DNA from: Tethya wilhelma
Taxonomy: Eukaryota > Porifera > Demospongiae > Tethyida > Tethyidae
Direction of reading: 5' to 3'
NCBI GenBank assembly: GCA_964030475.1
Contig: CAXIPT010000007.1
Coordinates: forward strand, 5,313,727-5,377,726
DNA length: 64,000 nt
Shown: in pieces, positions 1 to 10,600 of the stretch
Layout: each line of letters begins with the position of its first letter
Numbering within the stretch: the first letter of the stretch is position 1
Notes under the pieces: generated by a model
Seen by the model: the letters and a program-made list of their open reading frames with translations, nothing else
Told to the model about the DNA's origin: nothing
Databases searched by the model: none
Translations under genes and position numbers: made by a program

Positions 1-46
<46 letters not shown>

Positions 47-1440
47 TGCATTATGTATGTTCACTTACTATTTACCATATAAATTTGTTTTGCTAAGTTT
101 TGTTTCTTCTTATGATTCTGTTTAATAAAAGCTTTGTAATTATGCTTTATTGGATGAGTAAAACCCTTTAATTATGCTATATTGGATCCTCTAATTATAC
201 TTGTATTGAGTATTGTATATGCTGTACAAAGTTATGCCTATTTTACTTCAACAAAATCTATTATGTCTATCTTAAATGTTGTGTTCATTTTTTTCTGATG
301 AGAAAGAAAACTTTACATTCTCAAAACAAGTTTGTTTGGATAAGTACTTTAGGCACTCATTGGCCTGTATATTTTGACTTTATAAAGTATGAAATGTTAT
401 AAATGGACAAACTTAGAGATGCCATTAAAGTTACACACGCACACACATGACAACATGCAGTATTTGGCTGGTTGCATCTTGTTAGCAAAGAATAGAACTC
501 CAGGCACAGCCATCTTGGGGTCTGTGTACTACAGCCTCTCTCTGCCAATAATATCACACACACACACACACACACACACAGTAGCACAAACTAATATTGT
601 GTGCATGCAACTATATAATATTATACATAATTATAATATTCATTTATATAATCTAGTCTGATGTACGTATTGTATATTATATTATAGTCTGGTATAACCA
701 TGGAAATGCTGCATGCTATGAGCCTCCTATGGAAACAAAATAAATGTACATGATAATGTGTTCTTGTTATTTTGTATATAGCCCCCTATATACACAATTT
801 ATCAATCATTATATGCATGGTTGTTTTGTGTAATGATGTGAGTGTGTACATGTGCATGTGAGTGCTATACAGATGCATGACAGTGATATTATAGACGCAA
901 TCGAGAGTAATGCATTCTTATAATAGCAACATTAGTTGATATCAGCTAGTGTCACATGCCACATTGAAATCATACCACTCCTCCATAAACCTGATATAGT
1001 GGCAGTACTTGGCTTAATACAATGATTTAATGCGCATTGTGGTATGTGTGATATGGTGCTCTCTAATTAGAATACAATACTTAATTGACAAAATGCATGT
1101 AGAATAGAGATCATATTACAGGAATACACACAAACTTATCCTACACAGACAATTAAAAACAGACACATATAATGTGTTAAAAATAAAACACTCAGATTAA
1201 AACTAGAGAGAGAAAGAGAGATTTAGATCAGCTAAAATTAATAATCAGAAGTCAAGAAATGCATGTAGAGATCGTCATAATAATTACACATAAATAACTT
1301 AATTAAAAGGCAAAATTAAACTCATGCTCACAAAGCTAATGAGAAAGGACCAATTAAAAAACACACACACACACACACAGTGTAAAATAACACCCTTCAA
1401 CCACACACACACACATACAGCACTGATAACATCAAGTTCT
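1..1440. other. Non-genic left edge with microsatellites
   Basis: No credible coding exon is seen. The stretch opens with a pure (GT)n run at 1-44 and has (CA)n runs near 555-580, 1362-1378 and 1403-1413. The rest is AT-rich. The right part must include the 3' UTR of the minus-strand PH-domain gene that ends at 1441. Confidence 0.7.
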
Positions 1441-2592
1441 CTACGATGGAATGTGTGCACTTGTGTTTGCAGCAGAAGTTCTCTCGTTCTTCAACGCTTG
1501 CATCGCTTGCGTGAACTCTTGATGCATTTCAAACATGGTCTTGTTCGGATCCAGCGGAGCCGCGATCTGCCTCGCCCCAGCTCCTTGAGGGGGATGACTT
1601 GATGCACCAGTTGATGTTGGTAGAAGCACAGAATCAAGGCTGCCATTGGTGTAGGTTTTAGGAGGCCTTGGAGGAGGTCTCTCATCATCATCGAAACATA
1701 CTAGAGTCCCTACGTTACCCCCCGTCTGGGAAGGTTGCAGTACGGGTGTGCGATCGAGTGTAGAGGGGGGCGAGAGGGGGCGAGTTGAATTGGACAACGG
1801 GACAGCAGGTACGAGGGGACTTGAATGTGGCTTTGAAGTGGGAGGCTGTGACGTCACATGAGCCACTGAAGGTCCTTCTGATAGTGGAGGATAGTCCACA
1901 GATGTTGCCTTTCCAGCAAAGATGGCTCTTCTCGCAGAGGAGGAGTGGATCGTCATGCTCTTCTGCTTCGGAGGAACGGGAGGGGCTGGTTCCTCATCGT
2001 CCTCAATGTCAACAAGAATCCCATTCTTCACTCTAAGTTTTGACGAGGATTTTGATGTGGGTCCGGCAAACGGTCCACCAGTTCCACTTGGGACTTTTTC
2101 CGACTTGGATCTGTGTGGTGCACGTACCGACGTAGCTTTAGCCGGGCCGACATGTAACAAGCTCATGTCCGAAGCAGCCTCTAGGTTAGGCTTGCTTGTG
2201 GACGTTAAGAGGTCTACTCTTCTTTGTAATTCATTCACTATGCTTCTTAGGTACTCATAGCTAGCATGAGAGATGGCCTTTATCCACGATTCTAACTCTT
2301 CGTTGTTGTCAGCAGCTAAGATGTAGGTTCTGGTCCCCTGCCCATCAAAGGATATTTCAAATGCGTATCTACCGTGTGTTGATACTTGTACTGAGCATGC
2401 CTCCAGTACTATCACCCCTTGGGGCTCTTTGTCTTGTTTCTTTAAGAAGTAGAAGAGTAGGTTTCCCTTCAGAACGAACCAACGCCTGTTGAAGTCCTTG
2501 TTTAGGTCACCCTTTTTTAGCAGGTAGCCTTCTTTGTCCACCGGCGAGGAACAAACGGCAAAACTAGCCACGTTCTTATCATTCAGTCTCAT
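1441..2592 (-). CDS. PHETA/sesquipedalian-like PH-domain protein
   Basis: Single-exon gene for 383 aa. The frame runs further upstream but has only a GTG there; the ATG at 2592 gives MRLNDKN, which fits the start of animal sesquipedalian (PHETA1/2) proteins. A PH domain covers about residues 20-115 (GYLLKKG, RRWFVLKGN, ESWIKAISHASYEYL), followed by a short helix (VNELQRRVDLL). The middle is Ser/Pro-rich with two related acidic-proline motifs (DDEEPAPPVPPK and DDDERPPPRPPK). Near the C-terminus (from about residue 354) is FEMHQEFTQAMQALK, which fits the F&H motif these proteins use to bind OCRL/INPP5B. Known role of the family: endosome-to-Golgi trafficking with inositol 5-phosphatases. It is longer than the human proteins because of the linker. 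It is divergent from the gene at 2829, with 236 bp between the start codons. Confidence 0.88.
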   Translation of the reverse strand: MRLNDKNVASFAVCSSPVDKEGYLLKKGDLNKDFNRRWFVLKGNLLFYFLKKQDKEPQGVIVLEACSVQVSTHGRYAFEISFDGQGTRTYILAADNNEELESWIKAISHASYEYLRSIVNELQRRVDLLTSTSKPNLEAASDMSLLHVGPAKATSVRAPHRSKSEKVPSGTGGPFAGPTSKSSSKLRVKNGILVDIEDDEEPAPPVPPKQKSMTIHSSSARRAIFAGKATSVDYPPLSEGPSVAHVTSQPPTSKPHSSPLVPAVPLSNSTRPLSPPSTLDRTPVLQPSQTGGNVGTLVCFDDDERPPPRPPKTYTNGSLDSVLLPTSTGASSHPPQGAGARQIAAPLDPNKTMFEMHQEFTQAMQALKNERTSAANTSAHIPS

Positions 2593-2828
2593 GGTGACTC
2601 CTACATATATGGCGTCCACAAGAACTGCTTAGCAGGTGTAGAAATTTTAAAGTTTACTATCAAGCTTCCTCGTCAAGTTTGCTGACTGGCTTCTATGTGT
2701 GACCTTTGACCTCATACACTCCCGAAAAAAATGCAATTTTTCTTAGGCATTCGCATAATTAGAAATAAGAGCGCGCATGTTTTAGGGCATGCGCGGTAGC
2801 GAAGTAAGCGAGTCTGCATCAAGCAATA
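2593..2828. promoter_or_regulatory. Shared divergent promoter region
   Basis: 236 bp separate two divergent start codons. It contains GC-rich alternating purine/pyrimidine sequence around 2770-2805 (gcgcgcatg and gggcatgcgcgg) resembling an NRF-1-type site, in an otherwise AT-rich locus. A bidirectional promoter is inferred from geometry. Confidence 0.45.
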
Positions 2829-3477
2829 ATGGGTAAATCAAACAGCAAAGTGGAGAATGATTCAACTACTGAAGATAGGCCTATTGAAGAGAGCCTTGAC
2901 AATAAGGACAACTCAAGACCAGCCCGAAAAGGTGCATCAAACCAGCCAGCTGATGAGAACACTGATGGAGAAGAGCAACCTAATAAAGGAGAAAAGAAAA
3001 AGAAGAAAGGTGGGGCAAAGGGGAGACTGTATGTGATCATAAGACACCCAGTGGTCGAAGGTACCAAATACACTCCACAACAAATGGAAGGAATACTTCT
3101 GGGACTACAAATGGTATGCTGATGATGCATAGTGATAAAAGTTTCAACAATAGAAGATAACTATATATACTTATTTTCGTTACTATTAATTTTATTTCAT
3201 CAATGCACTATTTCTTTCCATATAGAAATTTCCCAAGTATGAGATAGTCCTTGATGTTGGACGTATGGACAGATACAGTGGGTTTGTTACATTTTATGAG
3301 AGCGAGGATCCTAAAAAGCTCTTTCCCAAACCAAGAATCATAGTCGATTGTCTGTTGTACAACATCAGGCAAGGTTGCTTCCAAGAGATGGGGCCTTTTC
3401 CTCGTGCAAACATTGACAGAGAGGCCATCAAGAATATCATAAGGGACGTCATGGATCCAGAGGCTATTTGCTTGTAA
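2829..3477 (+). CDS. Small protein, possible divergent Rdx/SelW-like fold, N-myristoylation-type start
   Basis: Two exons, 2829-3113 and 3226-3477 (phase-0 intron, GTATGC...TATAG), give 178 aa. The N-terminus MGKSNSKV fits the MGxxxSK pattern for N-myristoylation. An acidic, low-complexity tail and a lysine cluster (KGEKKKKKGG) follow, which would suit electrostatic membrane attachment. The rest (about residues 65-178) is a compact alpha/beta region starting LYVIIRHPVV. The spacing of its strands and the ending (GPFPRANIDREAIKNIIRDV) loosely recall Rdx/SelW-type thioredoxin-like proteins such as MIEN1, but the CxxC is absent (HPVV stands in that position). This family link is weak; otherwise the protein is unrecognised. 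Exon 1 and exon 2 join in frame, so the gene model itself is solid. Confidence 0.7.
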
Positions 3478-4326
3478 GAATCATGGGAATATGTTGTTAG
3501 AGAAGTATTATTATGGGTATTTGTCTCCAAGCATGTACACTCGTGTTAGGTCTGTTAATGTTATGTATGGCTGCAAGCAATCATCTTGCATTGCTGTGTC
3601 TACATATACTTAAGTATTGTTAGCATAGTATTACTGTATCCTATAGTCTGTATGGTGTATAACAGTGTATGTATGCTACCAATATTGTACTGTGCTACAG
3701 TGGAATGTGGCACTTTTGTGGGATAGCAATGCCACTGTTATTTGTAAGAGTCACTATAACCACAACATGCAGGCTAGCTGTAGCCTCATTCCCAGGCTCT
3801 CACCTCTCAGATTTTTTGCAAAAAAAAAGCTAAGGGAGGAGACTGGGATCGAGGCTAGGGTATAGCTATATTATATTGTATGTGAAGACTCCTCCCATGC
3901 AATGTGTGAGCTATATACATATATATGCCAAGCTAGCCTAGTTTGAACAGCCTTATATAATACTTTTAACCTGTACATAGGCCTACACTGATCAAAATAA
4001 TGATCAAAAAATGACTGAATTCGATCCGATATAAGCTTGACAACATAACATGAGTTTTATCATTAATCTTTCTTCACATGTATATAGTATTGATTTTCGT
4101 CAACGACCTTTGTACCGAGAACAAGGAATGCTGTCTTATGAAGCACTTCTTAGAATATGAATTGACTATCTCTGCTTGCTAAGTATCATAATGTTTAGAA
4201 ATTTTTATGAACTATAAAGTTAACTTGAACACAACTTTTAATAATGTGGTATATAGAAACTCAAAACAATATAGTCAAAAAAATATATATATATCAGCAA
4301 AGTGTTTGTACCCCAGCATAACACCA
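3478..4326. other. Intergenic region with one inverted-repeat element
   Basis: Contains the 3' UTRs of the converging neighbours and one copy of the tagcctc...gaggcta element (3781-3857). No coding exon is seen; short open frames here lack homology or splice support. Confidence 0.6.
3781..3857. mobile_element. MITE-like element, TAGCCTC/GAGGCTA family, copy 1
   Basis: Begins tagcctcattcccaggctct and ends with the imperfect inverse, agactgggatcgaggcta. It shares its ends with the copies at 14900, 45564 and 48074. It is the most degenerate copy, and no clear target duplication is visible. Confidence 0.6.
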
Positions 4327-7300
4327 TCAGGTACAGGTACCTGGTGGCATTTTCAAAGTACTAAATCCACTCTCACCGATAGTGCAATCCACATCAACTG
4401 TCTTCTTTGTGGACTTCTCGTAAAAAGTAACAGTCACTTTCTCCTCAGGCATACCTCTCAGGATAAAGGTATAGTTTCCACTTTCACTCATGATTTGAAG
4501 AAAACGGGCTTCAGAAACTGACACAATCTTGTTCAGCTCACCAAGAAGAGCCCAACCATTGTCAAAGTATGGTGCCAATGTCCATGCTTGGAAGTCACTT
4601 TTTTCACATTTTGGGACTGTGATTTTATCACCTGATCTGATGTCTGCAGCTTGTCCAAGTTTTCCATCCAGTGTGTATTTGAATGCAACTAGAGGAGGGA
4701 CTGATGATATGGGGAATGTGGAATGGGAGGGGAAGAGCTCAGTGAGAGAGAGATCATAGTCACTTTCTAGTTCGGCAGCCAATAGATAGTACCATGTGTA
4801 CGTTTCATCAATCTGAAGATCAACAATAGAAGTACATTATAGTTGTGAAAGATTACTCACACACATACCTCAGTATAAGCTACAGTCACTTTGCCATTCG
4901 GTCCACCACTTCCAAAAGCACGGTAGAGCACAGTTGAGTCAAGACTCATTGCAGGATGGGTAGGTTGTAGCAATCGACCATCAGCCATGCTAAAACAACA
5001 ACAAACATTGAGTTTGTCGTGTAAAGAACTTCATACGCTCATGCTTCCTCTCACCAAGTGGCCATGATAAGTGTGACATTGGCTGTTCCAATCTGGTCAC
5101 TAGGACCAACTGGACCCCCACTGAGAGCTGCCACATAGGTCTCTAGTGCTGGATAACTTTCAGCCATTTGACCATATTTGTGACAATCAGGTTGACTTGA
5201 ACTTGTACGAAAGTTCTACATACCATGCAATTGAAATGCACAAAATTTAATATTATAGTCACTGAAGTATCCATCACAGCTAGCATGTTATTGTGCAGGT
5301 AGAATACAAATCAGGATTCTATCTATAGACTTGTGACTTACATCTTTGAAGGCAGTTACTCCTACAGCATGTGCAAGAATGGTGGAGTCTCCGATGTTCC
5401 ACTGAGAGTTGCTGGGTTGATAGTCATCACTGGCTCTGACCTGAGTGACTGCAGGGATCTCAACACTCTGCATCAGATGACGAGGAAATGACATGCAATA
5501 CCTGTTGATACATGCATGAACAGATCAGAAAATTATAATGAATAGCTATAGCTTTTTCTTTCAATCAAGGTATAATTACACAGAGATTTATATACTGGAT
5601 GGTTATTCCATAGCGTTGTGCTGCCTCTCCCATTTGTTTCAGCCACATTCCACCAAGGTTAAGAGTAGTCTAAACACAAGGATAAATTATATGCAGTATG
5701 CAGCTTATAGATTCAGCATTTCACTTCACCTTCAATGCTTCGATTTTTCCATACTCTGTGGACAGCCAGTCTTGTTCATAGACTAGTAGTCCCCACTGAG
5801 TCTGGGAGGAGCCCATCAGGAAGTCCCAGAAAGTTGGATCTACTGGCAAGGCAGCACTTTTCTCAACGATAAATTTATACTGTATAGAGTTAATGCAAGG
5901 AGATGCATTAATTCTTAGGCACATTGTAACACAAGCTATTGGACAAACTTACATCTTTTATGTAGTCACTATCAACTGACCACCATCTGTTGTGTGCATG
6001 TGGTCTCCAGCCAGTCTTCTTCACCATGCCGTCAATGCCATTAGGGAAGATATCAGGACGAGCTGTCCAGTTCTTTACTCCACCACTAGGCCCTTTGAAA
6101 TACCACCAGGAGTCCAACTGCGATTTAAGGATATTGACATGATTCTTATGCATCGTGCAACATAGATCTTATACACTAACTTGAACATATCTGAAAGGTA
6201 TTTTCAACTTGTCAGCATCCTCCTTCACAGCAACCAATCCGTCTTCGTAGTTTGAATGGTTACTACCAGCGGTATAGTAGTAGCAAGCTCCATTGTCAGT
6301 CCAATAGCTGTATGGGGGGTTGTAAGCACAATGGTTATGTAGAAGCAATTTAATTGTGTAGAATACAATAAAGCTGTGGCAACTTTATACCCAAGATAAT
6401 TGATAGTGAAGTCGCTCTTTCTCAACTCAGATGTTTTTCCATAAACTCTTCTCAAGACCTCTCCAAAGTGTCTCATACCACCAGTCACATTGTTACCACC
6501 CACTAGAATGGTACTGTATGTGTAGCCTGCAGGAATCTAAAAGAATGGTGTCCTAAATTGTGTAATACTGAATACAATAATATCTCACTGATTCAATGGA
6601 GCTCATGGGACCAAAAGTGATGTAAGTCTTTCCAGATGAGTCATCTTTGAAGCTGTACTGGTTGGCAGACATGAAGCTGTTCATGGGAGAGAGAACTGAA
6701 GTTCTAGTCATCTGAGAATCAAATAGTATTATTGGAAACCCCCCTTCAGCTGCACCTCCAAACACTTTTCCAGGAGCCCACTGGCCAATCTTAAAATTGC
6801 CAACCTCTGCAAGAAAGTTTGTTATAGATACAACATACTGAGCCTGTAGTATGTATCATGCTTGCAACATGTACTATTCACTTCAGCACTTACGTCCTCC
6901 AACCCATGTGGCCCAGCCTCGTTTCTCTTGTGAAGAGTCAAAAATCTCAAAAGAGGGAAATGTGGAGAGGGTCTGCCCCCCTTCATTTGGGATGGAAGCA
7001 TTAGGTAGCCCAGTTAGATAGGTGATACAAAACACTACCACAGGCTCATCAGCGTAGTCTGTCACTTTGGTCTCTACCTTGACACCAGCTGATGTGCTGG
7101 CATCTGAGTAGGCCTCCCAGGTGAACCTAGTAGTAGTGAAGGCAGAGAAATCAGCAAGCAAGTGAGCCCCACCCACCTTTTCTAAATAAAGCACACCACA
7201 AATGACCTACTTGTATGCAGTAAATTTGCCGATAATATCCATTCCAGTGTCTGAATTATGGTCCGTTAGTTTCAGTAGGTACTTGTCTTTGTTGGTTGTA

Positions 7301-7488
7301 CTCCACCATTGGCCGGCAGCGTGAATACCCACCGGACCACTACTTAGCCAGTCCTGTCCGGTGTGTTTAACTGTGAAAGATGGTGAGCCTTCGCTGTCAA
7401 AAGCCACTGAAACGTTAGCTGGGTCCAATGCAGCTACATGATAGCTGTAAAAAGTGACTAGAATAATCAAAACTTGCGATAGAGCCAT
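4327..7488 (-). CDS. Secreted clan GH-D-like glycosidase-like protein, array copy 1
   Basis: Twelve exons on the minus strand: 7211-7488, 6894-7126, 6589-6806, 6391-6536, 6181-6307, 5953-6117, 5730-5879, 5596-5669, 5342-5501, 5055-5215, 4869-4989, 4327-4812. All junctions are GT-AG with matching phases and give 772 aa. The N-terminus (MALSQVLIILVTFYSYHVAA) is a signal peptide. A beta-rich N-terminal part (to about residue 240) is followed by a TIM-barrel-like part. The barrel contains VQLDSWWYFKG (about 333-343), LLVYEQDW (D426) and RASDDYQP (D489/D490), and a beta-rich C-terminal domain follows. The LDD/LDS-W, strand-4 acidic residue and SDD pattern recalls clan GH-D (GH27/36), suggesting D426 as nucleophile and D490 as acid/base. 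This is inference and the substrate is unknown. Exon structure is shared by all array members. Confidence 0.75.
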
Positions 7489-7525
7489 CTTGATCTTTGA
7501 AAATTATAATTAAAATAAAAGCGTC

Positions 7526-7537
7526 TACGCATGCGCA
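7526..7537. promoter_or_regulatory. NRF-1-like palindrome before copy 1
   Basis: tacgcatgcgca lies 38 bp upstream of the start codon at 7488. The same 12 bases precede the other three array copies, in a locus where CpG-rich sequence is otherwise rare. Confidence 0.6.
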
Positions 7538-7670
7538 GTAAATTTTACGTTTGTACGAATACCTCGGCCGATGCATAGAGTTAGTACAAAATCAAAATTA
7601 ATGTTATTTCAGCTTTCAGAAACTCAAAACCAAGAGTGTCAGAGTTAAACTTTCAGTTCTTTAAAAACGA

Positions 7671-10600
7671 TTAGGCACAGGTTCCCGGTGGCATTTTCAG
7701 AGTACTGAATCCATCCTCACCAATAGTGCAATCCACATCCACTGTCTTCTTTGTGGACTTCTCATAAAATGTAACCGTCACTTTCTCCTCAGGCATACCT
7801 CTCAGGATAAAGGTATAGTTTCCACTTTCACTTGTGATTTGAAGAAAACGGGCTTCAGAAACTGACACAATCTTGTTCAGCTCGCCAAGAAGAGCCCAAC
7901 CATTGTCAAAGTATGATGCCAATGTCCATGCTTGGAAGTCAGTCTTTCCGCATTTTGGGACTGTGATTTTATCGCCTGATCCAATATCTGCAGCTTGTCC
8001 AAGTTTTCCATCCAGTGTGTAGTTGAATGCGACTAGAGGAGGGACTGATGACATGGGGAATGTGGAATGGGAGGGGAAGAGCTCAGTGAGAGAGAGATCA
8101 TAGTCACTTCCTAGTTCGGCAGCCAATAAAAAGTACCACGTGTAAGTTTCATCAATCTGCAGATCGTTCATTATGATAAGAGCATTATTCAAAGATAAGT
8201 AATTAGAAAGATTGCTTTGTAAATGGTATTTAAAACTACAGCATAATATTATAGCTGTAATTGGAAGTTAATTGTGACTTTATAATAGATAATACAATAC
8301 TGTACTGCTCACATTATACATACCTCAGTATAAGCTAGAGTCATTTTGCCATTCGGTCCACCATTTCCAAAAGCACGGTAGAGCACAGTTGAATCAAGAC
8401 TCATTGCAGGATGGGTAGGTTGTAGCAATCGGCCGTCAGCCATGCTAAACAATAAGAAAAAAATATCATTAATTTTGGTTTACAAAGAACGTTTATGTAT
8501 GTAGTCTCTGGCTTTTGCTTTCCTCTTACCAAGTGGTCATGATGAGTGTAGCATTAGCTGTCCCAACCTGGTCACTTGGACCAACTGGACCACCACTATG
8601 AATTGCCACATAGGTCTCTAGTTCTGGACAATTTTCCGTCATTTGAGCAAACTTGCGACAATCAGGTTGATTAGGACTTGTACGAAAGTTCTGCATCGAA
8701 GGGAAAACAATATCACTAAAGCATCTATACCAGTGATGTTGCAGCCTTGAAACAGATCATGGTCCATCAAGAGAAAAACTTAATTTATGAAAGTATAAAG
8801 AATTTTATAAAATTAAATGGGACTATAACAATAATTTATCATTCCACTCTCAAGGAATCCATGGAATCTATTATAAGTATTTGGCTTACATCCTTAAAGG
8901 CACCTAATCCAACAGCATGGGCGAGAATGGTTGAGTCTCCTATGTTCCATTGCAAGCTGCTGGGTTGATAGTCTGAACTGACCCTAATTTGAGTGACTGT
9001 GGGGATCTCTACACTCTGCATCAGATGACGAGGATAAGACATGCAATACCTGCAGACATACAAATTAACAAAACTGTAAGAACATATGGCATGCAGAGTC
9101 TATCAAAATATATTTAACTAAGTCATTGCAAATTATATAATATAGTGAGTGAGCTGGAACATAACCGTGAATATTATTTAAAAAACAAAAAAAATTAGCT
9201 TTTATACTGGATAGTTATTCCATGGCGTTGAGCTGCTTCTCCCATCTGTTTCAACCACTGTTCACCAAGATTAAGAGTATTCTGAACACAAGAGGCATTG
9301 CATGCATTCAACAAATAATAGAATACATGTAACATGTTGTATAATTATCTTTCTTTACTCTCAATGCGTTCATCTTCCCATACTCTAGTGACAGAAAGTC
9401 TTGTTCATAGACAAGTAGTCCCCACTGAGTCTGGGAGGAGCCCAATAGGAAGTCCCAGAAATTTGGATCCACTGGCAAAGCAGCACTTTCTTCAACAATA
9501 AACTTATACTGTACATGTAAATACAAAGATCCTTAGTCTTTAGCTGGCATAAACTTATTACTGTATTATGTCAGGTAGCTAAATACAAAAATTCTCAGGC
9601 TGGCAAACTTACATCCTTTATGTAATCACTATCAACTGTCCACCATTTGTTGTGTGCATGTGGTCTCCAGCCAGTCTTCTTCACCATGGCATCAATGCCA
9701 TTAGGGAAGATGTCAGGACGAGCTGTCCAGTTCTTTACTCCACCACCTTCTCCCCAGAAATACCACCAGTCATCCAACTGGAACGATATTGAGAAACTTT
9801 ATATGTACACAAATATTGATACTATTACTATGACTAACTTGAACATATCTAAAAGGTATTTTCTTTTCATCAGCATCCTCCTTCACAGCCACCAACAGGT
9901 CCTCATAGTTTGAGTATTTGCTACCAGTGGTGTGGTAGTAGCAAGCTCCATTGTCAGTCCAAAAGCTGTCGCAGTGTCCGAGTGTGTTCATTAGCCAGTT
10001 AAAGTTTCACATAGAATGAGTGCATGTCAGTGTTAATAATAATTAAGTATAGAGTAAAGCACTCCGAGATAATTAAGCTTAGGTTCATAGTACCTGTTAT
10101 TAAAAACAAAAGCCAACCCAAAAATTCAATGGCATTAATACATACTGTCATGATACTGAGCCTTCTAGAAGAGGATAATTTCCATACCCAAGGTAATTCA
10201 GAGTGAAATCACTTTTTTTCAACTCTAATGTCTTTCCATAAAATTTCCTCAAAAGCTCTCCAAAGTGTCTCATACCACCAGTCACATTGTTACCACCCAC
10301 TAGAATGGTACTGTATGTATAGCCTGCAGGAATCTATAATGACCAAGAAAAAAGGGAGTCCAGTGTAAATTAACAAGACAAATTGTCGATAAAGTTCTCA
10401 CTGATTCTATGGAGCTCAAGGGACCAAATGTGATGTAAGTTTTTCCAGACTGCTCATCCTTGAAGCTGTACTGGTTGGCTGACATGAAGGTGTCCATGGG
10501 AGAGAGAACTGAAGTTCTAGATAGTATAATTTATCTTTCTTTACCCTCAATGCGTTCATCTTTCCATACTCTAGTGACAGAAAGTCCTGTTCATAGACAA

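Noticed and set aside
1..44. Telomere-like repeat at the left edge
   Set aside because: It is a plain (GT)n microsatellite without a TTAGGG unit.
4529..4759. Plus-strand open frame of 76 codons, repeated at 12935 and 16585
   Set aside because: It is the antisense shadow of exon 12 in three array copies; conservation follows the minus-strand protein.
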